Assembly (NCBI RefSeq): GCF_000417875.1
Contig: NW_006920870.1
Span: 746,727-810,726, forward strand
From: Pseudozyma flocculosa PF-1
Taxonomy: Eukaryota > Basidiomycota > Ustilaginomycetes > Ustilaginales > Ustilaginaceae
Length of the DNA: 64,000 nucleotides
Direction: 5' to 3'
The notes below the pieces were generated by a model that was given only the letters and a program-made list of their open reading frames with translations, was not told where the DNA came from and searched no databases. Positions within the stretch are counted from its first letter, which is position 1. Every line of letters begins with the position of its first letter. Shown one piece after another: positions 10,178 through 22,560 of this stretch. The translations under genes and the position numbers were made by a program.

Positions 10178-13100
10178 ATGGACGCCGATGTCGACATGAA
10201 GGCCGTCGAGGCGGGGGTCGACGCCACCGTCGACCAGAAGCCGCTCATCTCCTCGTCGATCCAGCAGCTCCCGACCGAGATCCTCCTCGAGATCTGGTGC
10301 TGCCTGGACGACTATGATCTGAGGTACTTCGGCCAGGTCTGCAAGGCCTTCCATGGTCAGAGAAATGGCCCTCTTTTTGGACTGCCTCTCCAGAGCTTCG
10401 AAGCTGACAGCGTCGTTATCCCTCTGCCTGTCCCTCTAACCCCCTCACGCCTGCCGCCGAGCAGCGATCTCCAAGGACCCCTACTTCGTCGCCGCCTACT
10501 TCCTCCGTAACCACTTCCCGCATTCCATCTTCCGCGCCATCGCCTTCTACAAGGTGTTCAACGTCAAGGTTCTCGAGCACCTCATGAACGGCGGCGCACC
10601 CCTGTCCCGCAACCTGGTCCAGGAACTCGGCCGGGCCCGCTTTGGAGGCAGCCACAACCCCAACTACAGCTACTACAATCGAAACGAGGTGCGGACCAAC
10701 TGGGGCACCAAGATCCCCCTCGACAGCTGCCTCGCCGTCATGAAGAGAGGAATCAAGCTGGTGGGTTCCTTGACACCTGCGCAGCGCCGCGAAGCGGAGC
10801 TGTGGCACCACCTCCGGGACCTCGCTGACCTGTCCGCGCTTTCTCTTCCCGCCGCCTCGTGTTCCGCCGTCGAATCCACCGTCCTCGATGCTGTCGATGC
10901 CGCTTGGGAAGTTCGGCAAGGGGATCACGTTCACGCGAGCTGGATCGGACGAGGAAAAGGTCGGCGCCTTTGCGAACCAGTCGATCTGGACCGCGTGGTC
11001 GGCGCCGTCGGCTCCGATCCGCGAGGTGTTTGACAAGGGCTGGTTCGTACCGCTGTCGAGCTACCGCGGCCAGAGCACGAGCGCCGTCCACATGGCCAAG
11101 ATTGTGGCGAGGCAGCCGGACCTGCTGCCGCTGGCGCTGCGCAACGGCTGGTCGGTCAGCACGGCCGAGGAGTGCGACGAGGCGGTGCGCCAGATGCTGA
11201 TGAGCGGCAGGCTCATGCCAAGCAGCCAGGTCTCGACCAAGATCGTCGAGAAGTTCGAGCAGCTCCACCAGCACTCGAACGCCTACCGCGTCAGTGTCAA
11301 GGTGGCGTCGGAAGTCATCAACACGTTGCTCGACGAGAAGTACTGGAGCGGTTCGGAGCCGCGCACCGACGGCTTCCTGCAGCAGGCCGAGCTGCCCTGC
11401 GGCTACGAAGCCCTGATGGCGCTCGAGCGCAAAGGGCTTCTCGACTTCGACTTGAGGGCCGTCGTCGAGGCCACCCTGCGCAAGACGTGGAAGAAGTCGT
11501 TTTCGGCCGATCTGTTCAAGAACCTCCAACAGCTCGCTACCGACTTCCCAGGCCTGGGACAAGTCATGGCGACGCCCCTGCTGCTATCGCTGTGCGGCTA
11601 CGTCAAGACCCACGGGAAGCCCTCCTCCGACGTGATCGCCGAGCTCGCCTGCGTCGACATCACCACCACGACCATCTCCAACATGCTGATCGCGACCAGC
11701 ATCTCCGATGTCACCTTCCTCTTCGAGGTCGCAGAGGCCCGCCTCGGCGATCAGGCTGACCTCGCGGAGCTGGTGCGCGCGAAGCTGCCTCAGATCCTGT
11801 GCCAGCCCTGGAGGGGCGACATCTTGACTTCCCTCAACGCCAAGCTTCCGGGCTTCCCCGGTATGCTCGAGGAGGCCCTGCTGGCGCAAGGTGAATTGTG
11901 CCAGTGTAGCTTCGCCTTTCAGACGCGCCTGCTGACCGTCGCATGGGCTCGTATCCACCCTCCCCTCCCAACACACCTCCTTCGCCCGTCCATCACCGCG
12001 CAGACTTCCACATCACCCAGCTGCACACGCCGTCGAAGTACCCTCCGCTTCGTAGTCACCTGTTCCGTCTCGGCGAGTGCGACCAGCTCACGTCGGACCC
12101 GTACACGTCCGGCGACAAGGCCTCGATCTTCAGCATCCTCTCCTTTGAAGGCACGCCGCCCTACGAGCACGGCAACGCCTGGGGATCGAGCAGGCGCTAC
12201 CACTACCGCCCATCCTCGTCCTTTGACGCGGTCTTCACCAACTTTTGGAGATTCAACGGCCGCGCGGCACCGGGAAGCACGGCTAAGTACAAGGACGATG
12301 CGTTTGGGAGGGTGAGGGGCGCGCCCCTCTTTGGCCTGGAGCCGACTGATGAGAACGGTCCTGCCGCGGCTCAGCCGAAGGCCCTGACAGCGCAGCTCTC
12401 GACGCGCGCCTTTCCGCTGCGGGCCGGAGAGGGTGGCATCCAGGTCTCGTGCGAGGGCACCGAGTCCGGTTTTCCGCGGTACAACATCGACAACCGCCAG
12501 TCGATCGAGTGCGTCCGCATCCTCGGCCCTTCGCCCGGATCCAGCGTCGTGCTCTCGCATGCACTCATCAACGGGAGCACCAATGTCCTCGACTCGCTCC
12601 TCACGGCCATGCGACCCCTCAGCTTCGACTTTGGCCACTGGAAGCTGCTCGCGTGGCTGGGCAAGGCACCACCCGTGGCCCTGTACGACTCCATCGTCTT
12701 TGGCGCACCCTTCTCCGTCGACGGCACCCTCGCCAAGAAGCCGCGTTCAGACGTCTACGTGGTTAGTGCTCGGCGCCAGGCGACAAAGACGGACAAGGAC
12801 ATGGCATTGGTGCAGGCCGAGCCTGAGCGAGTCAAGCCCGGTGAGTGCCGTGTCCAGCATGGCGTCCGCGATGACCAACAAGCACGGTCAAGTCCGCCAC
12901 AGAGATCTGACCGGGCCCTTCGCACTTGACCCGCTTGACTGCCTGCAGCCGGACAGAAGGAGCAGGAACAGGACGAGGAAGACGTGTCGCCAAAGTTCAA
13001 CGCGATGCGGGACTGGCGAAACCAGACAGAGCAGCTCGCCGCCGCAAAGACTGGAGTGATGGCCTGGGCCGCTCCATTTATGGGCTCCGAACACTACTCC

Positions 13101-14149
13101 TACGGTGAGAAGAAGTCGGACGCCCAGATCGAGGTCTGCATCCAGAACTCGATCTGCCACGTAAGTTGCAAGCGCGCTGCACTCCATCTGCCGGCCTGCC
13201 GGGACGCGATCGGCTTGTTCCTGACAGTCGCGCCTGCCAAACTGGGTTTGCCTGCCAGAAGAAGCTCTACCTCACCGAGGCCGAGATCAAGCGTCGCGTC
13301 GAAAGCATCCATCAGTGGAACGCCCACATCGAGGGTCTGCTCAACCTCGCGAGGAAGCTCTACACGCTCGAGCGCTACGTTGCCAGGACGCGCAAGAAGA
13401 CGCAGGCCAACATCCTCAAGACCGAGTTTGTCAGGTTCCTCGAGAAGAAGCCGATCTATCCGAGCCTCGGCATGCTCAAGTCGGTCGAGGAGACGCTCCG
13501 CAAGGCCCTGCGCGAGTTCAAGCAGCGTGCAGCCGCTGAGGCGTCCAAGGCGGTGTTGACAGCAGAGCTCGCCGAGCTCGCCGCGGAGTTCAAGGAGCAC
13601 GACGAGGAGATGCCTCCCGCCCGCGAAGGCGGCCCTTACCCGCGCAACCTCAAGCGCCAATGCACCGGCAAAGCCAAAGGCGGCAGGAAGTCCAAGAGGG
13701 TCCGATCTGCCGAGGACGACAAGTACGACGAGGTCGAGGACGAGGACTTTGATCCCGAGCAGTGGTCGAGCGACGGAGAAGAGGACGATGACGAAGAAGA
13801 AGACGAGGGTGGCATCGTCGACATCGGCGACAGCGACGGCGTCGACGGGGACGCTGCCGTCCTGGGAAGGGACGGCGAAGACGACGACGACGACAGCGAC
13901 GACAGCGACCTCTACGACGATGGCGACGATGACGACGACGAGGACTTCATCGTCGGGTCAATGGCGCCTGGTCCTTCGAGGGGACGCAAGACGGTCACGG
14001 CCAGCCGACGTGGACGCTCCAGGCGCGCGACCAGTAGCAGCAGTCGGACCTTGGTGGTGACGGCGGGCATTTCCGAAGCGAGCCGCCCCGCCGATGAAGC
14101 CACCACCAACAAGAGCGGCGACGACGATGTCAGTCCTCCGGCCAGCTGA
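10178..14149 (+). CDS. Tandem F-box family protein, copy 2
   Basis: Intact second member of the family; 1130 residues. Exons: 10178-10355, 10465-10760, 10912-11890, 12004-12840, 12949-13160, 13259-14149, with the same intron positions and phases (1,0,1,1,0) as copies 1 and 3. The start is clear: ATG at 10178, A at -3, first residues MDADVDMKAV. The F-box is at residues 29-60 (QQLPTEILLEIW ... VCKAFHG). Then come GGAPLSRNLVQELGRARFG, ILCQPWRGDILTSL, FTNFWRFNGRAAPG, VLSHALING and FGHWKLLAWLGKAPP. The final exon has a helical stretch (KKLYLTEAEIKRRV onward), a basic cluster (GGRKSKRVRSAEDDKYDE) and a very acidic Asp/Glu/Ser region (about 13740-13960), then a short basic Ser/Arg-rich end. The exon 1 donor (GTCAGA) and the exon 3 acceptor (GAAG) are weaker than usual but fit the alignment. 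I infer a nuclear SCF adaptor. Confidence 0.82.
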
Positions 14150-15149
14150 GGTCCATCATCACCGACACGCGCCGCACCTCGGCCAAAGCATCGGCGGACC
14201 TTGCCAACACGACGGCCTTTCTGAATCGCAGCGCTCTGTCCTCGCATCGCATCTCTACTTCCGCAACGATCCGTGCTGTCGATGCCCGCTTCCGCTTCGC
14301 CCCTGCCACTCCCGTCTTGCCAGCCTCTGCATTGCATCAAGCCAGGCGTCCCTGACCGCAACTGGTCCAGGTCACCCGCCAAGTCCCCGCCATTAAGGCC
14401 ACGAAAGGATCGACAGTAACGATCGACTAGCGGCAGAATCTTGCCCCTCGTGAAACCTTGAGCCGCTCGTCCCCGTCTTCCCCGCCACCGCAGGCTCATC
14501 GGTTCCGCTCGCGTGGCCACGGCCACCACGCTTGCCATGGCCAGCACGCATCCCAGGTCCACACGGACCGTGCCCAGCTCGGCTGCCTCATCGGCCATGA
14601 AGCGGCACAGACCGCTTCCACCCCGGCTCCTTGTCCGCTGTCGTCGATGGAATGAGCAAAGTGCATCACCGCTCTCATCTCTTTCGATTTGCCGCCCAGC
14701 GCTTGCTTGTGCAGCTCGCGGATGGCGGGAGCGGACAGTGCGCGCCGTGCGGCTTGACTCGAGAGCGCAAGGGCCGGGCCGGGCCGAGCCAAGATGTCAG
14801 CTGCGGAAACATGTTTGGCGTTGGCAGGATCATCGTTCCGCGTCCGCCCGGAGCGGGTACGGAGCGGAAAGACCTGCACCTGGCCTAGCCACCGTTTGGC
14901 GGAAGAGCGCAGCGGGCCTATGAGCTGGGCCCTGTGTCTTGGTGAGATCCTCTTTCTCCTCCGCCATCTCCACCACCACTACCACCACCAGCTGCACCAC
15001 GGCCAACTCACACAAACGCTTGACACTCCAAGCCTCCCTCTCTTCCTCTCTTTGCACGGTGCGGACCAAAGTCGGGCTACACACCTCGTGTCGACGCACC
15101 ACTCCTCCCTCGGCGCTCTCGATCTCGCCCACCGACTACCGACGTCGTC
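14150..15149. other. Intergenic region between F-box copies 2 and 3
   Basis: One kilobase holding the 3' flank of copy 2 and the presumed promoter and leader of copy 3, with a pyrimidine-rich stretch at 14945-15050. No supported gene or RNA. I did not see copy 2 promoter sequence repeated base for base, so any duplicated promoter has diverged. Confidence 0.45.
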
Positions 15150-18100
15150 ATGGCTTCCAGCGTTCAGCCAGCGTCCGCTGTGCAGCACCGACTGTCGAGC
15201 AAGTAGCTTCCTACGGAGGTTCTGCAGGAGATCTGGTGCAGGCTCGACATCAAGGACCTCCGGAGCTTCTCGATGACCTGCAAACGCTTTCGCGGTGAGT
15301 GAAGGAGTCGGACCGGCCACCAACACGCGGCATGCAAGGCGAGAGCGGCTCAGGGCTAATTCGCTCCCATCCGTTTCGACCGAGCAGCCATCTCCAAAGA
15401 TGCCTTCTCGGTCGCCGCTTTCTTTCTTCGAGCCCAGTGGCCCCACTCCATCTACCGCGCCATCGGCTTTCCGCACGTCTTCACGGTCGAGGTGTTCGAG
15501 TACCTCCTCAAAGGTGGCGCGCCGCTCTCTCGCGACCTGGTGCAGAAGCTCGTTCGAGCGCATTTCCATCTCGGTTTACCGAGCGGAGGGATAGTAGCCT
15601 GGGGTGCCCGGATCCCGGCTGGCAGTTGCTTAGCTGTTTTCAGGAAAGGCCAGGAACGGGTGAGACGCGGTGACATCCGGTATATTATCAGCCGCTGAGG
15701 TCGTCTTCGCCGCTGACGGATCCTCCTGTTTTCCTCGTTCTGCATGGCACTTTCGAGCTCAGTTCGGGGACACAATCGATTCCAGGCGCGTCCGTTCCGA
15801 CGAGTCAAAGGTCTCTTTCTTCTCAAGTCTCTTGCAGTTGGAGGCATCGCAAAGCGAAATCGCGATGATCCTCGAGGTCTTCGAGCGAGGCCGCTACTTT
15901 CCGCCGCCAAGATACCTTGCGTCTGATCCCGATTCCTTGACGGGGGCTATAGGCAGATACCCACCGCTTCTGACGCTGGCCCTGCAAAACGGTTGGCGAG
16001 CTGGCTCTCAATCCGAGGGGAATGAAGTCGTTCGGCAGCTGCTCCTTGGCACCGAACATACGTCGCACCAACCCGATGCCATCGTCAAGGAATTGACGCA
16101 GGCACGAGCCTACTCCGCCGACCTCAAAGTGAGCGTCAAGGTCGCCTGCGACTTGATCGAGAAAATGCTGTCCAAAAAGAGGGGACCCGGCGAGTTGGTC
16201 CAAGGCTTTCGGGGCCAAGTCGAGGTCCTCAACGGATACGTCGCCATCGTGAAGCTCCACCGAGAAGGTCAGCTCGGAATCGACCTCGAGGAGGTGGTGA
16301 AATCGGTCATGCGTGTCGTATGGAAGCGCCGCTGGGAAGCGGCCTCGTGCAACATCTTGCTGCGGCTTGCCGACGATTTTCCTCGACTCGGCGACATCTT
16401 GACGACACCGATCCTGCATTCCGCCTGCCGCTACTCCGCCAAATACGGCAGACCAACGAGCGAAGGGATGAGGAGGCTCTCCTCCATCGACATCTCAAAG
16501 ACGACCGTGTCCAACGTACTTCTCTCGGCCGCCGTTGCTAACGTCGACTTCCTGCTCGAAGTCGCTCGTTCGCGGATGTCTGAGGATGAAGTCGCTGCGC
16601 TGATCCGAGACACGCTGCCAAAGATCCTTTGCCAGCCCTGGAGGCGCGGGATCCTTCTCTCGCTGCATTCAAGCGTCGCCAACTTCGCAGTCATGCTCGG
16701 GGATGCCGTACTGGCGCAAGGTAAGTCTTGTTGTCGCCCTCGCCCGCCATGATGCAGAGCCCTTGATACCCGAACGTCATCGTTTGAGGTACAGATTTCG
16801 AAATCTCTCAGCTCGACGCTCCGACGAGGTACCCTTCTGTACGAAGCCAGGTGTTCGGCCTCGAGGAGCCCGTCGAATCACGGCAGGAGCACACAGCCTT
16901 CCATCATAGGGGCCACCTTCGCAGCATCCTATCCTACGACGGTTCTTCCTCTGAGAACATCGAGGCATCGTCCCTGTGCGAAGGTTTTTTCACCGACTTT
17001 TGGCGGCTCAACGGTCGCCAGGCTCCCGGCCACAAGTCGGCGGGCGGAGAAGACAGCACGATTGATGACGGCAAGATCCGAGGGACGCCCTTGTTCGGCA
17101 TCGACGCTGTGGAGGAGGCACCTTCCTCGATCTCGAACCTTTACTACGAAGAAGTCGAACAGCACATGCGGATGAATGCTGGTCGTTCTCGTTCGCTCCT
17201 TGCATACAATCCCCGGTCAAAGCAGTACGGCTTCCCAAAGGGCTACTTCACGAACAGCCAATCGTCGGAATGCGTCGAGATTCTGGGTCGCTCCCGCGCC
17301 TCCAACGTCATCCTCTCTCATGCGCTCATCAACGAGAGCCATGAGCTGGTCACGCGCTTGATCACCAAGCCACACTCGCTATGCTTCGATCTGAGCCACT
17401 GGAAGCTGCTCGCGTGGCTCGGAAGAGCTCCCTCCGACTACATGGTCATCGACATCGTTCTCGGGGCTCCTTTTTCGATCGACAGCTCTTTGGGAGACGA
17501 GCTGCTTACCGATGAGCTCGTGCTCAAGGCCAGCAGGAGAATCAGTCGCAAGGACAAGAAGGCAGCGCTCGAAAAAGCGGAATCGGACCATCGAGCTTAC
17601 AGTAAGCTCCACGTCTCCGCGAATGTGCATGTTGCACTCAGAGAGACCCCGCTGATGAGGCGCTCCGATTCTCTTCATTCACAGAGCGTGGCATCCAGCA
17701 GGGTACCGTTCCGGGCAATGACGTCCAGCCACCGCCGCAAGAGGGTGCGCCAACACGACGATGGGATAGAGACTGGGAGGGTGCTCTGGTATACGCGATC
17801 TTCGACCCGAGCTCACAACAGGCGGCTGAGATGACGCATACGGCCGTTCGCTTGGCCGACGGCACGCGGCAACACTTTGTGAGCTCTTCCTCCATTCCTT
17901 CGAGGCCTGTCATGGTGCGGTCTGATTGACTCGACGTCGAAACTCGATCTTTCGTCTTTGCGGGTCAGCCGAGCCATGTCCGGGAGCCTGACGTCAAAGT
18001 CCGCCTCCAACGGATCTCGCAGTGGATTTCTCATCTCGAGGGACTCGCGCGGCTCACTGCAAAGTCGCTCGCTCTCGAAAACCACGTCGCTCGATGCAAA

Positions 18101-18286
18101 GGAGGTCAGGCTGCCAGGATGGCAAAGAGCAGGTTCCTCAGTGCCCTGGACCGACAAGGCGGGCCCTGCATCCTTTCGGCGCTTCGAGAGGCGAAGGGCA
18201 CTCTTCTCGAGCTCTCTTCAAAGTCAAGGTTGCACGCTGATGCCTTGCGGGCTGGAGCTGCCAAAGGCACGAAACGCAAGCTCTAA
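15150..18286 (+). pseudogene. Tandem F-box family, copy 3, with in-frame TAG before the F-box
   Basis: Third member; exons 15150-15294, 15388-15659, 15763-16720, 16795-17601, 17685-17878, 17969-18286, with the same five intron positions and phases as copies 1 and 2. From the ATG at 15150 (MASSVQPASAVQHRLSSK) codon 19 is TAG (15204-15206). It is followed directly in the same frame by the F-box LPTEVLQEIWCRL ... TCKRFRG. Copy 2 has CAG (Gln) at the aligned place, so one C-to-T change explains it. Everything downstream stays open to TAA at 18284, through PLSRDLVQKL, ILCQPWRRGILLSL, FFTDFWRLNG, VLSHALIN and HWKLLAWLG. That argues for a recent lesion, a base-call error, or use of a later start. 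The protein would be about 897 codons and ends at KGTKRKL, lacking the acidic tail. The next in-frame ATG lies inside the F-box. Confidence 0.72.
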
Positions 18287-18549
18287 GGATCCATGTCAGA
18301 TCGACGACTGGGGTACGACAAAGACGCTATCGATTCGTAGACAAACATCAAGACGCCTGGAATACAGCTCGGAGCCAGCGGCGCTGCGCTGCTTGGGGTC
18401 TCACGGCGCAAAGGTTTGACGAAGCTGCCGCGCATCACAGTCCAAGCCTGACAGGTCGATGAGCTACGACTCGGTCTCCATTCAAGTCTCTGATCCTTCG
18501 GCAAACAAAGAGGCGGTGACACTACGACAATGTGTCAAGAAGGCGCCGG

Positions 18550-19400
18550 CTAGCTCCAGCCCTGGGACCGGATCTTGTCGACCTTGCTCTGCCGCCCATC
18601 GTCCTTTCTCTTCTTCTCCTTGACCGGAGGGCAAGGGGAGACGCCGAAGAAGTCGTCCATGGCCGAGACGAGCTGCTGCGGGGTGCAGTGGGGCTTGGGG
18701 CCGGATTTGGGGTCGTGGATGTCGATGCCGATGGCGGCCCAGGACTGCTGCAGCTCCGCTTCCCGGTAGCTCGGTGGCGAAGCAGGTGGGGAGGTCATAG
18801 TCGAAGCGGCCCTTGCGAGCGAGGCCGACTTGGGCGAGAGAGCAAAGGGGATGGCGCGCTCGAGTCGCAGCACGCGGCGCGCTGGCTTGGCCTTGATCGG
18901 AGCTGGAGGGGGCGTCAGGGTCGGAAGCTCTTGCAGGGTCTGCGCCGGGGTGCATGGCGACTTCTCTTCGGCTTCTTGAGCCTGGAAGCGGTCGACGCAG
19001 AGGGCGGGAGGGGATAGGCGTTAGTCACTCAGCTCGATACGACCAATCGAGCGCCAAAGCCGATCAAACCTACCTCGACGACGCCGGCGTGCTCCTCGTC
19101 TCTTCTGAAGCCGAAGCGGGTTGAGAGCTTCTTGGCAAGAGCCCTTGTCCTCGTCTGCCTTTTCGGAGGGGCCGGTTCGAGCGAGAAGAGTGAAAAGTCG
19201 GCGCTACCCTGTGACGACGACGGCGAGGAGCGGCAGGAGTCGATGTCGAAGGTGCGCAGCTGGTCGATCTGATCTCGGTCCAGATGGATGGGCGGCGAGG
19301 AGATCGAGACCTCGGGATCGCGTCGGAGCGTGAGGTCCGCAGCGGAGCCATGCGGCTCAAACATGGCTGGGTGGTAGGAGGTGGCGGCAAGCAGGCTCAT
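18550..19400 (-). CDS. Hypothetical protein, Ser/Pro-rich, two exons
   Basis: I do not recognise this protein. Exons on the minus strand are 19400-19074 and 18981-18550, phase 0 intron of 92 bases (GTAGGT...CAG), 252 residues. The first exon is acidic to neutral with Ser runs, then a basic patch near its end (RQTRTRALAKKLSTRFGFRR). The second exon has a Pro-rich linker, a basic stretch (KAKPARRVLRLERAIP) and a C-terminal block with SWAAIGIDI, CTPQQLVSAMDDFFG, a Lys-rich cluster and an end in RSQGWS. There is no signal peptide, membrane segment or known domain. The frame stays open across the splice and codon use is like the neighbours. It ends tail-to-tail with F-box copy 3 (263 bases apart) and is divergent from ARP3. 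Confidence 0.68.
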
Positions 19401-20506
19401 CGCGTTGGTCGCTAGGGTGGGTCAAAGATCGAGGGGATGGATGGGTCTGGATGAGAATATGTCTGGATGGTGAGCTGATGAGAGGTCGAGACTGGAGGCA
19501 CCGAAGAGGCGCCCGTCTTATACGTCGAGGAGGAGAGCTCCCTCATCTTGGAGCAATGTCGGGAATGACGAGGGGTCGGAAGGGCCGTAGCGGGAAGGCA
19601 CCTATCGCAGATCTCGTCAAGGGCAGCGCGGCGATGGTAGCGTCAAGGGGGTTGATGCTGATGGTCGAAGTTGCGCAATGACCGCTCGGCCTCGGGAGAA
19701 CCGACTCGCTCTGAGGAGGACGATCTCAAACCTCGTCTATCGCGACCCTCATCCATCGCAACCCCCGTCGGCCGTTTCCTCGGCCTGACGTCTCCTGGCC
19801 GCATTGTCCAGATTAGGTTGCACATGCGTTCGCAGGCCAGACTTTCTCGCGGCGCAGTGTTCTTGCCCTCGGGGAGGACGAGCTCGGGGATTGATGAGGG
19901 TCGGGAAGCATCCGACGCATGTCCCGTAGACGGCCCGTCCGAGGTCCCCTTTGTTCTCGTCGTTGGATGCGCGCCATTTCAAGCGTCGGCTGACCCGCCG
20001 TTGGCCCCTCATAAGATCACGCACGATGCTGACGCTCGAGCCTCTTCGGGGCAGCCGTTGGGCAGGCGCATTGTTGGTCTCGGAGAGGCGCCGTGAGTGA
20101 CCACAGCGGGCAGGGTGGCGGGGTCGTGGCGGCAGGGCTGGCCCGGCAGATGTTGAATTTCGGAGCCGAGGGGTGGACAGGCCTGGCCCTCACAGCCAGG
20201 GGACCGGACAGGCTGGCCTGGGGGCCTTGCGCACGGGCTACCCGCATCTCCGCCCGCGTGAGCGACGGAAGCGGCCATCGACGACGACATCGACGCCGGT
20301 GGCCAACCCCCGCATCCACCATCAGCGAGCAAGTCGAGCGCCTCCACCTCTGCTGCTTCGTCCCATACCACTCTACCGCGGCCACTTCCTTCATCCTGTG
20401 GCGGTTTGAACGTCGCCCTTGCCATCTCTGCGACCCAGATTGCATCCATCCACTCACCGCCAGTCTGCCAGCCAAGCCAATCTAGCCTGCCCACCGGACC
20501 GGCACC
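19401..20506. promoter_or_regulatory. Divergent promoter region, hypothetical gene / ARP3
   Basis: About 1.1 kb between two divergent starts at 19400 (minus) and 20507 (plus). It has mixed composition and no long repeat. Open frames here use non-ATG starts and lack protein character. Nothing further is visible. Confidence 0.45.
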
Positions 20507-22560
20507 ATGTCACGATCCAACGTCATCGTCCTGTGAGTGGTCTTCGGTCGTGCTCACTTGTCGTTGACGTCGCGGTGGCCTGCTGCAATCCACAACTGAC
20601 CGGGCTCGACTCTCCCCGATCTCGTTCTCTGCTTGATCGTTCCACAGTGACAATGGCACGGGCTACACCAAGATGGGGTGAGTGCTCGCTACGATGCCGA
20701 CCGACGAGCTCGGACAAGCCGCTGACCCGCAGGTTTCCTTGCCGCTGTCCCTACCTCTCAGTTTCGCCGGCAACTCGGACCCATCTTTCGTCTTCCCGAC
20801 TGCCATCGCGACCCGGACCACGTCGGCCGGCGGCTCGGGCTCGGGCGGCTCCCGGCCCTCGGTCCCGTCCAAGCCCGGAGGACTGTCGTCAAGCTCCAAC
20901 CTCGCATCCAAGCGCGGCATCGAGGACCTCGACTTCTACATCGGCGACGAGGCCTATGCCAACGCAAAGACCTACCAGGTCGACCAGCCCATCAAGCACG
21001 GCCTCATCGAGAACTGGGACCACATGGAGCGCTTTTGGGAGCAGTGCATCTTCAAGTACCTCCGCGCCGAGCCAGAGGACCACTACTTTATGCTGGTGAG
21101 CGTCGTCCGACGCCAGTGCGCGACTACCCATCCCGATTGAGCCCATCTCAAGACGACTTGCTGACGCCGTTCCGGCTGCTTTGTCCTTCTACGACTGCCC
21201 CGAACAGACCGAACCGCCGCTGAATCCCCCAGAGAACCGAGAGAACACGGCCGAGATCATGTTCGAGTCGTTCAACATCAAGGGCCTCTACATCGCCGTC
21301 CAGGCGGTGCTGGCGCTGGCAGCCAGCTGGACCAGCAACAAGGTCACCGACCGCACGCTCACCGGAACCGTCATCGACAGCGGTGATGGTGTCACCCACG
21401 TCATCCCCGTCGCTGAGGGCTACGTCATTGGCAGCGCCATCAAGCACATCCCCATCGCCGGTCGCGACATCACCTACTTTGTCCAGCAGCTGCTGAGGGA
21501 GCGCGGCGAGGCCGCCAACATCCCGCCAGAGGACAGCCGGAGGGTGGCCGAGAAGATCAAGGAGGACTACTCGTACGTCTGCCAGGACATTGTGCGCGAG
21601 TTCCGCAGGTACGACGAGGATCCCTACAAGTACTTTGAGAGGTTCGAGGGCGAGCACACTGTGACCGGCAGGGTGAGTCTGGCCCGGTCGACGCAAAAGC
21701 TGGCTGCAGGCGGTCCTATGCTGACGCACAGTGCACACCCTCGGTGCCGTTGGGCGACTCGCAGAAATACTCGGTCGATGTTGGCTACGAACGCTTCTTG
21801 GCACCCGAGATCTTCTTCAACCCGGAGATTGCGTCGTCAGACTTCCTCACCCCGCTGCCCGAGGTGGTCGACAACGTGATCCAGCAGAGCCCCATCGACG
21901 TCCGAAGAGGTCTCTACAAGGTGCGTGTCACTTGGATGCTTGCGAGAGCGTCGCGGCGTTCTGGCGTGACTGACATGTTGCCTCATCTCGACTCCCTCCA
22001 TCTCGACTGCAGAACATTGTCCTGTCCGGTGGATCGACCATGTTCCAACACTTTGGCCAGCGTCTCAAGAAGGACCTCCGATCGATCGTCGACCAGAGGC
22101 TTGCGGCTTCGGAGCTGGCGAGCGGAAGTCACATGCGCAGCTCGGGCATGGACGTCAGTGAGTGGCGCATGATCGATCCTAGCCGCTTCGGCATAAGAAG
22201 GCCTGCTGGTCGCAAGTGGGTGCAGTGCCAACTGACCAATCGCTCGATCCGTTTCTGGCGTGCTGCCGCTCCGCAGATGTCATTTCGCACAAGATGCAGC
22301 GGTACGCGGTGTGGTACGGCGGTTCGCTCCTCGGTTCGCTGCCCGACTTTTACTCGTACTGCTACAACAAGCAGGACTACGAGGAGCACGGCCCCAGCAT
22401 CGTGAGTGGACCCGGCCGCGCTGCTCAGTCGATCCGATCACATCCTGCTCGACTCCGAAGAGGTGCTGACGACTCCTCGTCTGTGTGCTTTCTTGCTTGC
22501 CCTTGTCGCCTGTGAACCCCAATGCAGGTCCGCAAGTTCAGCGTCTTTGGCGGTGTCTAG
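20507..22560 (+). CDS. ARP3: Actin-related protein 3 (Arp2/3 complex)
   Basis: Actin-fold subunit of the Arp2/3 complex, which nucleates branched actin at cortical patches for endocytosis (family knowledge). Eight exons: 20507-20532, 20648-20677, 20762-21095, 21208-21672, 21732-21920, 22013-22157, 22277-22401, 22528-22560; 448 residues, the usual fungal length. The first two exons are tiny (26 and 30 bases), yet they join into the phosphate-loop motif [15 protein letters not shown]. Other hallmarks are [10 protein letters not shown], a nucleotide-binding stretch with [55 protein letters not shown], and the C-terminal [15 protein letters not shown] followed by KFSVFGGV. A Ser/Gly-rich insertion (about residues 37-57) follows the FPTAIATR segment. 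The start is the only ATG that allows the conserved first strand. Confidence 0.95.

Noticed and set aside
15180..15206. TAG in copy 3 as a 3' splice site that would remove the stop
   Set aside because: No upstream exon with an ATG and a donor in the required phase was found; copies 1 and 2 have no intron here.
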